Assembly: GCF_008843145.1 (NCBI RefSeq)
Contig: NZ_CP030265.1
Coordinates: 4,891,001-4,955,000 of the forward strand
DNA from: Skermanella pratensis
GTDB taxonomy: Bacteria; Pseudomonadota; Alphaproteobacteria; Azospirillales; Azospirillaceae
Direction: 5' to 3'
Length of the DNA: 64,000 bases
Shown: in pieces, positions 43,613 to 51,877 of the stretch
Numbering within the stretch: the stretch's first letter is position 1
Layout: each line of letters begins with the position of its first letter
Program-made: the position numbers and the translations under genes
The notes under the pieces: generated by a model
Databases searched by the model: none
What the model saw: the letters and a program-made list of their open reading frames with translations, nothing else
Told to the model about the DNA's origin: nothing

Positions 43613-45005
43613 CAACCCGAACAGCGAATGCGGGAGCCTCGGCGATGGACTACCAGCATGACCGCACGGTCTGCATCATAGGCCTGGGTTATGTCGGGCT
43701 GACGCTCGCCATCGTCATGGCGGAAGCCGGCTACACGGTCCGGGGCGTCGAGCTGAACCGCGACTTCACCGACCGGATCGTCACGGGAAAGGCGCACTTC
43801 TACGAACCCGGCCTGGACGAGCGGCTCGGCTTCCAGCTCGGCGCCGGGCGACTCCATGTCGGCAACACGCTGCCCGACGATCCCGCCATCTCGCTCTACA
43901 TCATCACGGTGGGGACGCCGCTGGGGCCGGACGGCAAGGTCCGGCTCGACATGGTCCGGCGGGTCACGCGGGAGATCGCGGCCCAGCTCAAGGACGGTGA
44001 CGCCGTCGTGCTGCGCTCCACGGTCAAGATCGGCACCACCCGCGACATCGTCATGCCGATCCTGGCCGAAACCGGGCGGGACATAGACATCGCGTTCTGT
44101 CCGGAACGGACCCTGGAGGGCCGTGCGCTCTATGAGCTGACCCATCTGCCCCAGATCATCGGCGCCACCTCGGAGCGCGGCTCGATCCGACTCGCCCAGG
44201 TCTTCAACGCCCTCACGCCGACGGTGATCCGGGTCCGCGACCCGGAAACCGCCGAGATGATCAAGCTGATCGACAATACCAGCCGGGACGTCGGCTTCGC
44301 CTTCGCCAACGAGGTGGCGCGGCTGTGCGGCGCGGCCGGCATCTCGGCCGCCGAGGTGATCACTTTCGGCAAGCTGGGATATGCCCGGACCCAGCTGCCG
44401 ATGCCCGGCCCGGTCGGAGGTCCCTGCCTGAGCAAGGATTCACACATCCTGGTGGAGAGCATGACGGATCGCGGCGTCATGCCCGAGATCGCGGCCGCCG
44501 CGCGCACCATCAACGAACGGCTGATGGTCGAGAGCGCCGGGTACATGGCCGGCCAGGTGCTCCCATGGCACCGGTGCGACGCCCTCAAGGTTACGATCAT
44601 GGGCCTCGCCTTCAAGGGCCAGCCGGAGACCAACGACCTGCGCGGCAGCACGGCGATACCCTGCTCGCCGAGCTGCGCCGGCTGATGCCGGAGGCGATTT
44701 TCTGCGGGTATGATCCGATCGTTTCGGCACAGGATATGATCGCCCTGGGGCTGACCCCGTTGGCGGACCTCGGCGAGGCCTTCGACCAGAGCCATCTTGT
44801 CATCGTTCACAACAACCATCCGGCGTTCCAGGCCATGCCGCTGTCACGACTCTCGCGCGGGATGGCCCGGCCCGGGATGGTTTACGATTTCTGGAACAAC
44901 TTCGTGCCGGAGCGGCTGACCCTTGACACCGGCATCCGCTACGTGGCGCTGGGCAGCCACCGCATGGGTGCGGATCAACCCGGGTCCGGCTGCTCCGGAC
45001 GATGA
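43609..45005 (+). CDS. Nucleotide-sugar dehydrogenase, UDP-Glc/GDP-Man family (frameshifted)
   Basis: The family oxidises the C6 hydroxyl of an NDP-sugar to the acid in two NAD-dependent steps. Signatures: CIIGLGYVGLTLAIVMAEAG, ITVGTPLGPDGKV, and the catalytic Cys in GPVGGPCLSKDSHIL. The frame ends early at 44685; the C-terminal domain (LLAELRRLMPEAIFCGYDP to RYVALGSHRMG) continues in the -1 frame to 45005. Restoring one C at about 44660 (GATACCC to GATACCCC) rejoins it as STAIPLLAELRR. The start is either the GTG at 43609, overlapping the epimerase stop by 4 nt, or the ATG at 43645. Closest type is WecC/VipA-like, not certain. Confidence 0.87.
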
Positions 45006-45029
45006 CCCCTATCGACCGGAGGGTGCCGG

Positions 45030-45569
45030 TCAGGCCGAAATGGAACTAAGCTGCGGCTGGCCGGCCCCGAAAGCGGGCCCACCGGACCCGACTCCCGAAC
45101 CCGAGACCCGCGGAGCCGAAGTCGGCGCGGTGAACGTAACGGCCTGGGCGGCGGGAACCGGCGCGGAATCCGCCGTTGCAGCGCCGCCGGCCTGCCCTGT
45201 CCCCGGCACTCCGGCGTCCGACTGGCCGAAGGCGACCCGGATCGGTTCGCCCTGCCGTGCCGATTTCGTCGCGTCGGCTTGCTCCTGCTCCTTCGACCGC
45301 TCGGCGATGGCCCGGTTCCGATAGGCTTCAAGCTGCTTTTCGGAGGGATACTGAACCAGCACCTTGCCGTCGGAACCGTCGCGGTACTGGAGCACGGTGC
45401 GCTGCGTCTCGCTATCGAGACGGACGACCGGGCTGAAGTAGCGGGAAGGCTCCGCAGCGGCACCGGCGGTCGGATCGGCTTCCTGCTGAGCCGCCCGCGA
45501 AACTGACTGCTGGGCAGGCGCACGTAGCGCGGCCGTTCCCTGCAGTGTGTTTCCGATGGCGTCCATCAT
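45030..45569 (-). CDS. Hypothetical protein with FlaG-like segment
   Basis: 179 residues. N-terminus MMDAIGNTLQGTAALRAPAQ, then a short folded part SRYFSPVVRLDSETQRTVLQ followed by YRDGSDGKVLVQYPSEKQLE, which resembles the FlaG pattern of a Val-Asp strand, a turn and QxPxE. The remaining 80 residues are Ala/Gly/Ser-rich and probably disordered. It converges with the nucleotide-sugar dehydrogenase gene (24-nt gap) and is divergent from sciP. FlaG proteins affect filament length; that link is a weak inference. Confidence 0.55.
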   Translation of the reverse strand: MMDAIGNTLQGTAALRAPAQQSVSRAAQQEADPTAGAAAEPSRYFSPVVRLDSETQRTVLQYRDGSDGKVLVQYPSEKQLEAYRNRAIAERSKEQEQADATKSARQGEPIRVAFGQSDAGVPGTGQAGGAATADSAPVPAAQAVTFTAPTSAPRVSGSGVGSGGPAFGAGQPQLSSISA

Positions 45570-45881
45570 AGCTGACCCAATACTGGTGATCCATGCGTAT
45601 GGTCCCGACTCTTGCGGGAGGAGTCAAGGGATTCTTAACCCAAGGCCGAAGAATCCTTCGAGCCCTATACCCTTTGTTAACATGTAACCATCAAAGAGTG
45701 AGAAAGTTAGCCAACTCACAGACTTATGCACCATCGCGCCGCCCGCGAATCCCGTCCCTGGAGCTGGATTACCTCTTTGGAGCGACAAGATTTCCGCGAG
45801 TTAGCAGTTTTTTAAATTGGCACTCGGATACTGACGCCCGCTGCCGACGGATGAGTAAGGATTCGCGAGGTAACCTGTCGC
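45570..45881. promoter_or_regulatory. Divergent regulatory region for sciP and FlaG-like gene
   Basis: 312 nt, clearly AT-richer than the surroundings. TTAAC or TTAACC half-sites occur at 45637-45642 and 45676-45680, but no full TTAA-N7-TTAA box. An inverted repeat GTGAG-N12-CTCAC lies at 45698-45719. GANTC sites are frequent (for example GATTC at 45629 and 45860). Confidence 0.5.
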
Positions 45882-46184
45882 ATGACAGCTCATAAAGAAG
45901 ACCCGATGATGGACAGTGTCGTAGACCTGGCCTCGCGGGTAATGACGGAGGCAGACCTTCCGCCACCCGATACCAAGCGCTGGGTCATGAGGCGCAAGGC
46001 GGAAGTAGTTGCCGGGGTGCGTTGCGGGTTGATCAGCCTTGAGGAGGCCTGCCGTCGCTACACGCTGTCGGTCGAGGAATTCCTCTCCTGGCAACGGCTG
46101 ATCGACAGCCATGGAGTGCGCGGCTTGCGGGCGACCCGCCTGCAGGACTACCGCCAGGGCGAAAAGGCGACCCTGGCCGAGTGA
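45882..46184 (+). CDS. sciP: SciP, CtrA inhibitor (DUF1153)
   Basis: 100 residues. The family core is nearly complete: ADLPPPDTKRWVMRRKAEVV, AGVRCGLISLEEACRRYTLS and VEEFLSWQRLIDSHGVRGLR then ATRLQDYR. In Caulobacter SciP binds CtrA at promoters in G1 and blocks activation of flagellar and cell-cycle genes. GAGGTAA lies 8 nt upstream of the ATG. It stands directly before the fliF operon and 13.7 kb from ctrA, so activator and inhibitor are both in this locus. Confidence 0.93.
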   Translation: MTAHKEDPMMDSVVDLASRVMTEADLPPPDTKRWVMRRKAEVVAGVRCGLISLEEACRRYTLSVEEFLSWQRLIDSHGVRGLRATRLQDYRQGEKATLAE

Positions 46185-46325
46185 GAATCCTCGCGGGGCT
46201 GTCTTCGGTCCCGGTCATCCCCCCGTTCGGCCATCCCGGTCGATCCGAATACGGCAGATCCCAGACGGCGCCCTGCCTTCCACCGGCTTCCCGAGGCCGG
46301 TTCCTATCCCGGACACCCTCGCCCG

Positions 46326-46344
46326 CTAGGCAGAATTTGCCGGG
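46326..46344. promoter_or_regulatory. FlbD-type palindrome upstream of fliF
   Basis: CTAGGCAGAATTTGCCGGG, 7-5-7 with GGCA/TGCC inner arms. It is 73-91 nt upstream of the fliF sigma-54 element. Confidence 0.6.
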
Positions 46345-46366
46345 CAGGCATCGAAACCGGGCCATC

Positions 46367-46382
46367 TTAACCATCCATAAAC
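46367..46382. promoter_or_regulatory. CtrA-like box upstream of fliF (one mismatch)
   Basis: TTAACCATCCATAAAC: TTAA-N7-TAAA. One base differs from TTAA-N7-TTAA. It lies between the FlbD-type palindrome and the sigma-54 element. Confidence 0.45.
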
Positions 46383-46416
46383 GAAAATATCGTTACATTT
46401 CAGGCGAGTGACGGCC

Positions 46417-46432
46417 TGGGCCGGCGGTTGCG
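46417..46432 (+). promoter_or_regulatory. Sigma-54 type promoter for fliF operon
   Basis: TGGGCCGGCGGTTGCG: GG-N10-GC with TTGC at -12; the -24 block has GGGCC instead of GGCAC. Predicted start about 46443, 55 nt before fliF. Confidence 0.6.
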
Positions 46433-46497
46433 TCCGCAGCCCGCCGTAGCGACCGGTTTTATAAGCCGCCATTCCGAAGCCGCCAAGGGCAGCCCGC

Positions 46498-48162
46498 TTG
46501 AACACGTTCCTCCAGACCCTGCGCAATCTCGGCCCGGTACGGCTGGCCGCCATGGGCGTGGTGGCGCTGGGCCTGATCGGCTTCTTCGTATACCTGATGA
46601 CCCGCCTGTCCACCCCGGACATGGCCCTGCTCTACAGCGACCTCGACCCCAAGGACGGCGGCGCCATCGTCCGCCAGTTGGAGGAGCAGAAGATCCCCCA
46701 CCAGGTCAACGCGGAAGGCACCCGGATCATGGTGCCGGCGGATCAGGTCGGACGTCTTCGGATGGTCATGGCCCAGGCCGGGCTGCCGTCGGGCGGCTCG
46801 GTCGGCTATGAGATCTACGACAAGCCGGAAGGGTTCGGCACCACCAGCTTCGTCCAGGGCGTCAACCACCTGCGCGCGACCGAGGGGGAACTGGCACGCA
46901 CCGTCGCCACGCTGGGACCGATCCAGCAGGCGCGGGTCCACTTGGTGCTGCCCAAGCGCGAGATGTTCAGCCGCAGCCAGCAGGCGGCCACCGCCAGCGT
47001 GTTCCTCAAGCTGCGCCCCGGACAGCCGCTGAAGCGCGAGCAGATCGTCGCGATCCAGCACCTGATCGCCGCCGCCGTGCCCCAGCTCGAACCGAACCAG
47101 ATCTCGATCGTCGACGACCGCGGCAACCTGCTGGCCCGCGGCATGGGGGCCGGCAGCGAACAGCTCCTCCAGGCCAGCGCCGACGAGAAGAAGCTGGCCT
47201 ACGAGCAGCGCACCACCCGGGTGATCGAGGACCTGCTGTCACGCTCCCTGGGCTTCGGCAAGGTCCGCGCCGAGGTGACCGCCGACCTGGATTTCGACCG
47301 CATCACCACCAGTTCGGAGATCTTCGATCCCGAGAGCCAGGTGATCCGGTCGACCCAGACGGTGGAGGACAACAATGAATCGACCGACCGGGACGCGCTC
47401 GATCCCGTGACGGTCGCGAACAACCTGCCGACCGCCAATTCCAGTTCCTCGGAATCCGCCGCGACCAGCCGCACCAAGGGCGCCCGGACCGAGGAGACGG
47501 TCAATTACGAGATCAGCAAGACGGTCAAGAGCCATGTCCGCGAATCCGGGCAGGTCCGCCGGCTGTCGGTCGCGGTGCTGGTGGACGGCCTCTATTCGCC
47601 GGGTCAGGACGGCGCGCCGGTCTATACGCCACGCTCCCGGGAGGAGATGGCCCAGATCGAGACCCTGGTGCGCTCCGCCATCGGGTTCGACGCCGTCCGC
47701 GGCGACACGGTCGAAGTGATCAACATGCGCTTCGCCACGCCGGAGGCGGAGTTCGCCGACGCCGGCGCCACCTTCCTGGGCATGGCCAAGGAGGACCTGT
47801 TCCGCATCGCCGAGATGATCGTGCTCGCCATCGTGGCGATCCTGGTGATCCTGCTGGTCATCCGCCCGCTGATGGCCAAGGCCTTCGAGCGCGGCGACGA
47901 CAGCGCCGCGGAGGAGGAGGCGGAGCGCCTGCTGACCGACCAGACCGCCGGCCAGGCCCAGCTCATGGGGCCGGGGGCGCTGGCCCAGGACCTGGCGCTG
48001 GAAGACGCCCAGGCCGGCGAGGAGCTGGAGCAGATGATCGACATCAACCGCGTCGAGGGGCGCGTGCGCGCCTCGTCGCTCCGCAAGGTCGGCGAGATCG
48101 TGGACAAGCATCCGGAAGAGGCCGTCTCGATCATCCGCAGCTGGCTGTACCAGGAAACCTGA
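46498..48162 (+). CDS. fliF: FliF, flagellar MS-ring protein
   Basis: 554 residues from a TTG start (AAGGGCAG upstream; no in-frame ATG or GTG before it). Two membrane helices (about 17-38 and 436-458, VLAIVAILVILLVIRPL) flank the large periplasmic region with PDMALLYSDLDPKDGGAIVR and YEIYDKPEGFGTTSFVQGVN. The C-terminal tail (INRVEGRVRASSLRKVGEIV) is the FliG-binding segment. FliF is the base on which the rod, the C-ring and the export gate are built. First gene of a nine-gene operon. Confidence 0.96.
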   Translation: MNTFLQTLRNLGPVRLAAMGVVALGLIGFFVYLMTRLSTPDMALLYSDLDPKDGGAIVRQLEEQKIPHQVNAEGTRIMVPADQVGRLRMVMAQAGLPSGGSVGYEIYDKPEGFGTTSFVQGVNHLRATEGELARTVATLGPIQQARVHLVLPKREMFSRSQQAATASVFLKLRPGQPLKREQIVAIQHLIAAAVPQLEPNQISIVDDRGNLLARGMGAGSEQLLQASADEKKLAYEQRTTRVIEDLLSRSLGFGKVRAEVTADLDFDRITTSSEIFDPESQVIRSTQTVEDNNESTDRDALDPVTVANNLPTANSSSSESAATSRTKGARTEETVNYEISKTVKSHVRESGQVRRLSVAVLVDGLYSPGQDGAPVYTPRSREEMAQIETLVRSAIGFDAVRGDTVEVINMRFATPEAEFADAGATFLGMAKEDLFRIAEMIVLAIVAILVILLVIRPLMAKAFERGDDSAAEEEAERLLTDQTAGQAQLMGPGALAQDLALEDAQAGEELEQMIDINRVEGRVRASSLRKVGEIVDKHPEEAVSIIRSWLYQET

Positions 48163-48187
48163 TCCGGTGAACGGGGAGAATTGAGCC

Positions 48188-49213
48188 GTGGCAGCGCTGC
48201 GCATCCGTGAAGACTACCGCACCCTGACCGGGCCGGAGAAGGCCGCCATCATGATGCTGGCGCTGGGCGAGGAGCACGCGACCAAGCTGTTCACCCACAT
48301 GGACGACGAGGAGATCCGCGAGCTGTCGCAGACCATGGCCAACCTGGGCACGGTCAGCGCCAACATCATCGAGCGGCTGTTCGTCGAGTTCGCCGAGCAG
48401 ATCTCCTCCACCGGATCGCTGATCGGCACCTACGAGAGCACCGAACGGCTGCTCATGAAGGTGCTGGACAGCGAGAAGGTCAATCAGATCATGGAGGATA
48501 TCCGTGGTCCGGCCGGCCGCACCATGTGGGACAAGCTGGCGAACGTGAACGAGACGGTGCTCGCCAACTACCTGAAGAACGAGTACCCGCAGACCGTCGC
48601 GGTGGTGCTGTCCAAGATCAAGGGCGAGCACGCGGCCCGCGTCCTGGCCCAGCTGCCGGAAAGCTTCGCCATGGAAGTGGTGATGCGCATGCTGCGCATG
48701 GAATCGGTCCAGAAGGAGGTGCTGGACGACGTCGAGCGCACGCTGCGCACCGAGTTCATGTCGAACCTGGCCCGCACCAGCCGGCGCGACGCCCACGAGA
48801 TGATGGCCGAGATCTTCAACAACCTGGACCGCAACACGGAGAACCGCTTCCTGGCCGCCCTGGAGGAGCGCAACCGCGACAGCGCGGAGCGCATCAAGGC
48901 GCTGATGTTCACCTTCGAGGACCTGTCCAAGCTCGACCCCTCGGGCGTCCAGACCCTTCTGCGCGTCGTCGACAAGCCCAAGCTCGGCCTGGCGCTCAAG
49001 GGCTCGTCCGAGACGCTGCGCGACCTGTTCTTCACCAACATGTCGGAACGCGCCGCCAAGATCATGCGCGAGGACATGGCGGCCATGGGACCGGTACGCC
49101 TGCGTGACGTGGACGAGGCGCAGATGTACATGGTCCAGGTCGCCAAGGACCTGGCCGCGCGCGGCGAGATCGTCATGGCCGAAGGCAAGGGCGAAGACGA
49201 GCTGATCTATTAG
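48188..49213 (+). CDS. fliG: FliG, flagellar motor switch protein
   Basis: 341 residues from a GTG. FliG transmits torque from the stator and anchors the C-ring to FliF. The N-terminal domain [20 protein letters not shown], the EHPQ-like [15 protein letters not shown] middle motif and the C-terminal torque helix ([20 protein letters not shown]) with its charged residues are all present. It starts 25 nt after the fliF stop. Confidence 0.96.
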   Translation: MAALRIREDYRTLTGPEKAAIMMLALGEEHATKLFTHMDDEEIRELSQTMANLGTVSANIIERLFVEFAEQISSTGSLIGTYESTERLLMKVLDSEKVNQIMEDIRGPAGRTMWDKLANVNETVLANYLKNEYPQTVAVVLSKIKGEHAARVLAQLPESFAMEVVMRMLRMESVQKEVLDDVERTLRTEFMSNLARTSRRDAHEMMAEIFNNLDRNTENRFLAALEERNRDSAERIKALMFTFEDLSKLDPSGVQTLLRVVDKPKLGLALKGSSETLRDLFFTNMSERAAKIMREDMAAMGPVRLRDVDEAQMYMVQVAKDLAARGEIVMAEGKGEDELIY

Positions 49214-49247
49214 GCCCGGCCAGAACCCCAGCGATCAGAACCCGATC

Positions 49248-50021
49248 ATGTCATCAACCCGCAAGTTCCTGTTCGATACCGAGTTCGACGTGGACGTGGC
49301 GCGCCGCCGCGAGGAGCGTCTGGCCGCCGAGGCCGTGACGCCGAAGCCGCCCCCGCCATCCGAACCGGAGGAACCGCCCCCGCCGCCCGAGCCGGTGTTC
49401 AAGTCGGCCGACCTGCTGCAGGCGCACGAGGACGGCTACGCCGACGGTTTCGCCAACGGCAAGGCGCAGGCCGAGGCGGCGATGGCCGCCCGGATCGCCG
49501 CCACGCTCGACCACCTGGCCGACCAGATCGAGTACATCGTGCAGAGCGCCGCCGAGAGCGCCGCGCGCCAGCGCGAGGGCGTGATAGAGATCGGCGCCGT
49601 GATCGCCCGCAAGCTGCTGCCCGACTTCGCCCGGCGGCAGGGCACGGCAGAGATCGAAGCCATGATCGCCGCCTGCGTCGGCGACCTGATCGACGAGCCC
49701 CGGCTGGTGATCCGGCTGGCCGACGGCGACCTGGACGCGCTGTCCGAGCGGATCGACGCGATCACCACCCGGCGCGGCTTCGCCGGCAAGGTCGTCCTGC
49801 TGGCCGAACCGACCGTCGCTCCCGGCGACTGCCGGATCGAGTGGGCCGACGGCGGGGCGGAGCGCGACAGTGCCCGGCTGTGGCACGACATCGACAGGGC
49901 CGCGGCCCGCTTGCTCGACCCCGGCCAGCATCCGGCGGGTGCGCACCATGGTTCGGGACAAGCCCCGGGCCATGCGGCCCCCTTCCCGGCGGCTGCGCCG
50001 TCCACCGTAATCGACAGCTAG
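49248..50021 (+). CDS. fliH: FliH-like export ATPase regulator
   Basis: 257 residues. A Pro/Glu-rich N-terminus (PKPPPPSEPEEPPPPPE) is followed by a Gly/Ala coiled region (GYADGFANGKAQAEAAMAAR) and the conserved C-terminal part (IEIGAVIARKLLPDFARRQG, then VVLLAEPTVAPGDCRIEWAD). FliH inhibits FliI and links it to the C-ring through FliN, which is encoded next. The last 40 residues are a low-complexity tail. FliH is poorly conserved, so position between fliG and fliN supports the call. Confidence 0.88.
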   Translation: MSSTRKFLFDTEFDVDVARRREERLAAEAVTPKPPPPSEPEEPPPPPEPVFKSADLLQAHEDGYADGFANGKAQAEAAMAARIAATLDHLADQIEYIVQSAAESAARQREGVIEIGAVIARKLLPDFARRQGTAEIEAMIAACVGDLIDEPRLVIRLADGDLDALSERIDAITTRRGFAGKVVLLAEPTVAPGDCRIEWADGGAERDSARLWHDIDRAAARLLDPGQHPAGAHHGSGQAPGHAAPFPAAAPSTVIDS

Positions 50022-50031
50022 GAGAGGCCCG

Positions 50032-50355
50032 ATGGCCAGCAAGGACAGCTTTTCGCTCGACGAACTCGACGGCGGCTCCCGCGATGTCGCCGAATTCGAC
50101 AGCCATGCGGCCAAGGACCTGGAGGCGATCTACGACATTCCGGTCCAGATCTCCGCGGTGCTGGGCAAGGCGACCATGCAGGTCAGCCAACTCCTCAAGC
50201 TCGGCCGCGGCGCCGTCGTGGAGTTGGACCGCAAGGTCGGCGAGGCGATCGACATCTATGTCAACAACCGTCTGGTGGCGCGCGGCGAAGTGGTGGTCGT
50301 GGAGGACCGGCTGGGCGTGACCATGACCGAAATCATCAAGTCGGACCGGTCTTGA
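50032..50355 (+). CDS. fliN: FliN, flagellar switch protein
   Basis: 107 residues. After a short acidic N-terminus, the SpoA domain covers about 37-103: IYDIPVQISAVLGKATMQVS, LLKLGRGAVVELDRKVGEAI and IYVNNRLVARGEVVVVEDRL. FliN forms the lower C-ring and docks FliH. AGGAGAG precedes the ATG; 10-nt gap after fliH. Confidence 0.96.
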   Translation: MASKDSFSLDELDGGSRDVAEFDSHAAKDLEAIYDIPVQISAVLGKATMQVSQLLKLGRGAVVELDRKVGEAIDIYVNNRLVARGEVVVVEDRLGVTMTEIIKSDRS

Positions 50356-50392
50356 GCACTTCGGCCGGAACGGTTTCTGGGGGATACTGGTC

Positions 50393-51868
50393 ATGCGACT
50401 GCTGATCGTCGGCACGCTGGAAGGCTACATCACCGCGGCGGGCAGGATCGCCCACGAGCGGGGCGCCAAGGTCGCCTACACGGACGGCATCGACAAGGCC
50501 ATGAACGCGCTGCGCGGCGGCCAAGGCGCCGATCTGGTAATGATAGACGTCAAGTTCGACATAGCGCGCCTGATCGACGCGCTGAAGCTGGAGCGCATCA
50601 CGATTCCGGTCATCGCCTGCGGGATCGGCACCGACGCCCAGGCGGCGGTGCGCGCCATCCGGGCCGGCGCACAGGAATATATCCCGCTGCCGCCCGATGC
50701 GGAGTTGATCGCCGCCGTGCTGGAGGCGGTGGTCCAGGAAAGCCACGCGATCGTCAGCCGCGACCCCGCCATGGGATCGGTGCTGCGCATGGCCGACCAG
50801 ATAGCGCCCAGTGAAGCCTCGGTCCTGATCACCGGCGAGAACGGCACCGGCAAGGAGCTGATGGCCCGCTACATCCACCGCAAGAGCCGGCGGTCCGACA
50901 AGGTCTTCGTCGCGGTCAACTGCGCCGCGATCCCCGAGAACCTGCTGGAAAGCGAGCTGTTCGGCCACGAGAAGGGCGCCTTCACCGGGGCGCTGGCGCG
51001 CCGCGTGGGCAAGTTCGAGGAGGCCAACGGCGGCACCCTGCTGCTGGACGAGATCAGCGAGATGGACATCCGCCTGCAAGCCAAGCTGCTGCGCGCGATC
51101 CAGGAGCGCGAGATCGACCGGGTCGGCGGCAGCCACCCCGTCAAGGTGGACATCCGCGTGCTGGCGACCTCCAACCGCCGCCTGGAGGAGGAGGCCCGCG
51201 CCGGCCGCTTCCGGGAGGACCTTTATTTCCGCCTGAACGTGGTCAACCTGCGCCTGCCGCCGCTGCGCGACCGTCCGGCGGACATCGTGGCCCTCGCGGC
51301 CCATTTCGCGAAGAAATACGCCGAGCAGAACGGCATGCCGGAAAAGCAGCCGACCCCCGCGGCGCTCGACATGCTGAAGTCGCACCACTGGCGCGGCAAT
51401 GTGCGCGAGCTGGAGAACACCATGCACAGGGCGGTGCTGCTCTCCCGCGGGAAGGACATCGACACCGACGCGATCCTGCTGACCGATCCGGCCGCGGCGC
51501 CGGTCTCCGCTCCCGCCCCGGCGCCCGAGGCGCCGCCGGCCGCCCATGCCGCGGCCCGCGCGGCGGCCGGCTATGCCGCCTATGGCGGCGGCCGGATCAT
51601 GGCGCCGCCCCCGGCCAGCCCGCCGCCGGCCGCCTCCACTCTCCCCGGCAGCCTGACCGGCCTGGTCGGCCGGACCGTCGCCGACGTCGAGCGCGACCTG
51701 ATCATAGACACGCTGCACCACTGCCTGGGCAACCGCACCCATGCGGCGACGATCCTCGGCATCTCGATCCGCACGCTGCGCAACAAGCTGAAGCAGTACA
51801 GCGAGGAGGGCGTCGCGGTCCCGCCCCGGGCGACATGGAAAGGGCGACCCTGTGAGGCAACGGCATAG
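50393..51868 (+). CDS. flbD: FlbD, sigma-54 activator of flagellar genes
   Basis: 491 residues. An N-terminal receiver-like domain (1-115) keeps Asp52 (LVMIDVKFD) but has lost the acidic pair (GTLEG in place of VDDD) and the conserved Lys (YIPLPP in place of YLPKP). The AAA+ domain has Walker A GENGTGKE (148-155), GAFTGA and GGTLLLDEISE. A Fis-type HTH ends the protein (HAATILGISIRTLRNKLKQY). In Caulobacter FlbD binds ftr sites, activates class III/IV genes and represses fliF, under FliX control. The sigma-54 elements and palindromes in this window are its probable targets. Confidence 0.93.
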   Translation: MRLLIVGTLEGYITAAGRIAHERGAKVAYTDGIDKAMNALRGGQGADLVMIDVKFDIARLIDALKLERITIPVIACGIGTDAQAAVRAIRAGAQEYIPLPPDAELIAAVLEAVVQESHAIVSRDPAMGSVLRMADQIAPSEASVLITGENGTGKELMARYIHRKSRRSDKVFVAVNCAAIPENLLESELFGHEKGAFTGALARRVGKFEEANGGTLLLDEISEMDIRLQAKLLRAIQEREIDRVGGSHPVKVDIRVLATSNRRLEEEARAGRFREDLYFRLNVVNLRLPPLRDRPADIVALAAHFAKKYAEQNGMPEKQPTPAALDMLKSHHWRGNVRELENTMHRAVLLSRGKDIDTDAILLTDPAAAPVSAPAPAPEAPPAAHAAARAAAGYAAYGGGRIMAPPPASPPPAASTLPGSLTGLVGRTVADVERDLIIDTLHHCLGNRTHAATILGISIRTLRNKLKQYSEEGVAVPPRATWKGRPCEATA

Positions 51869-51877
51869 GGCGACGCC

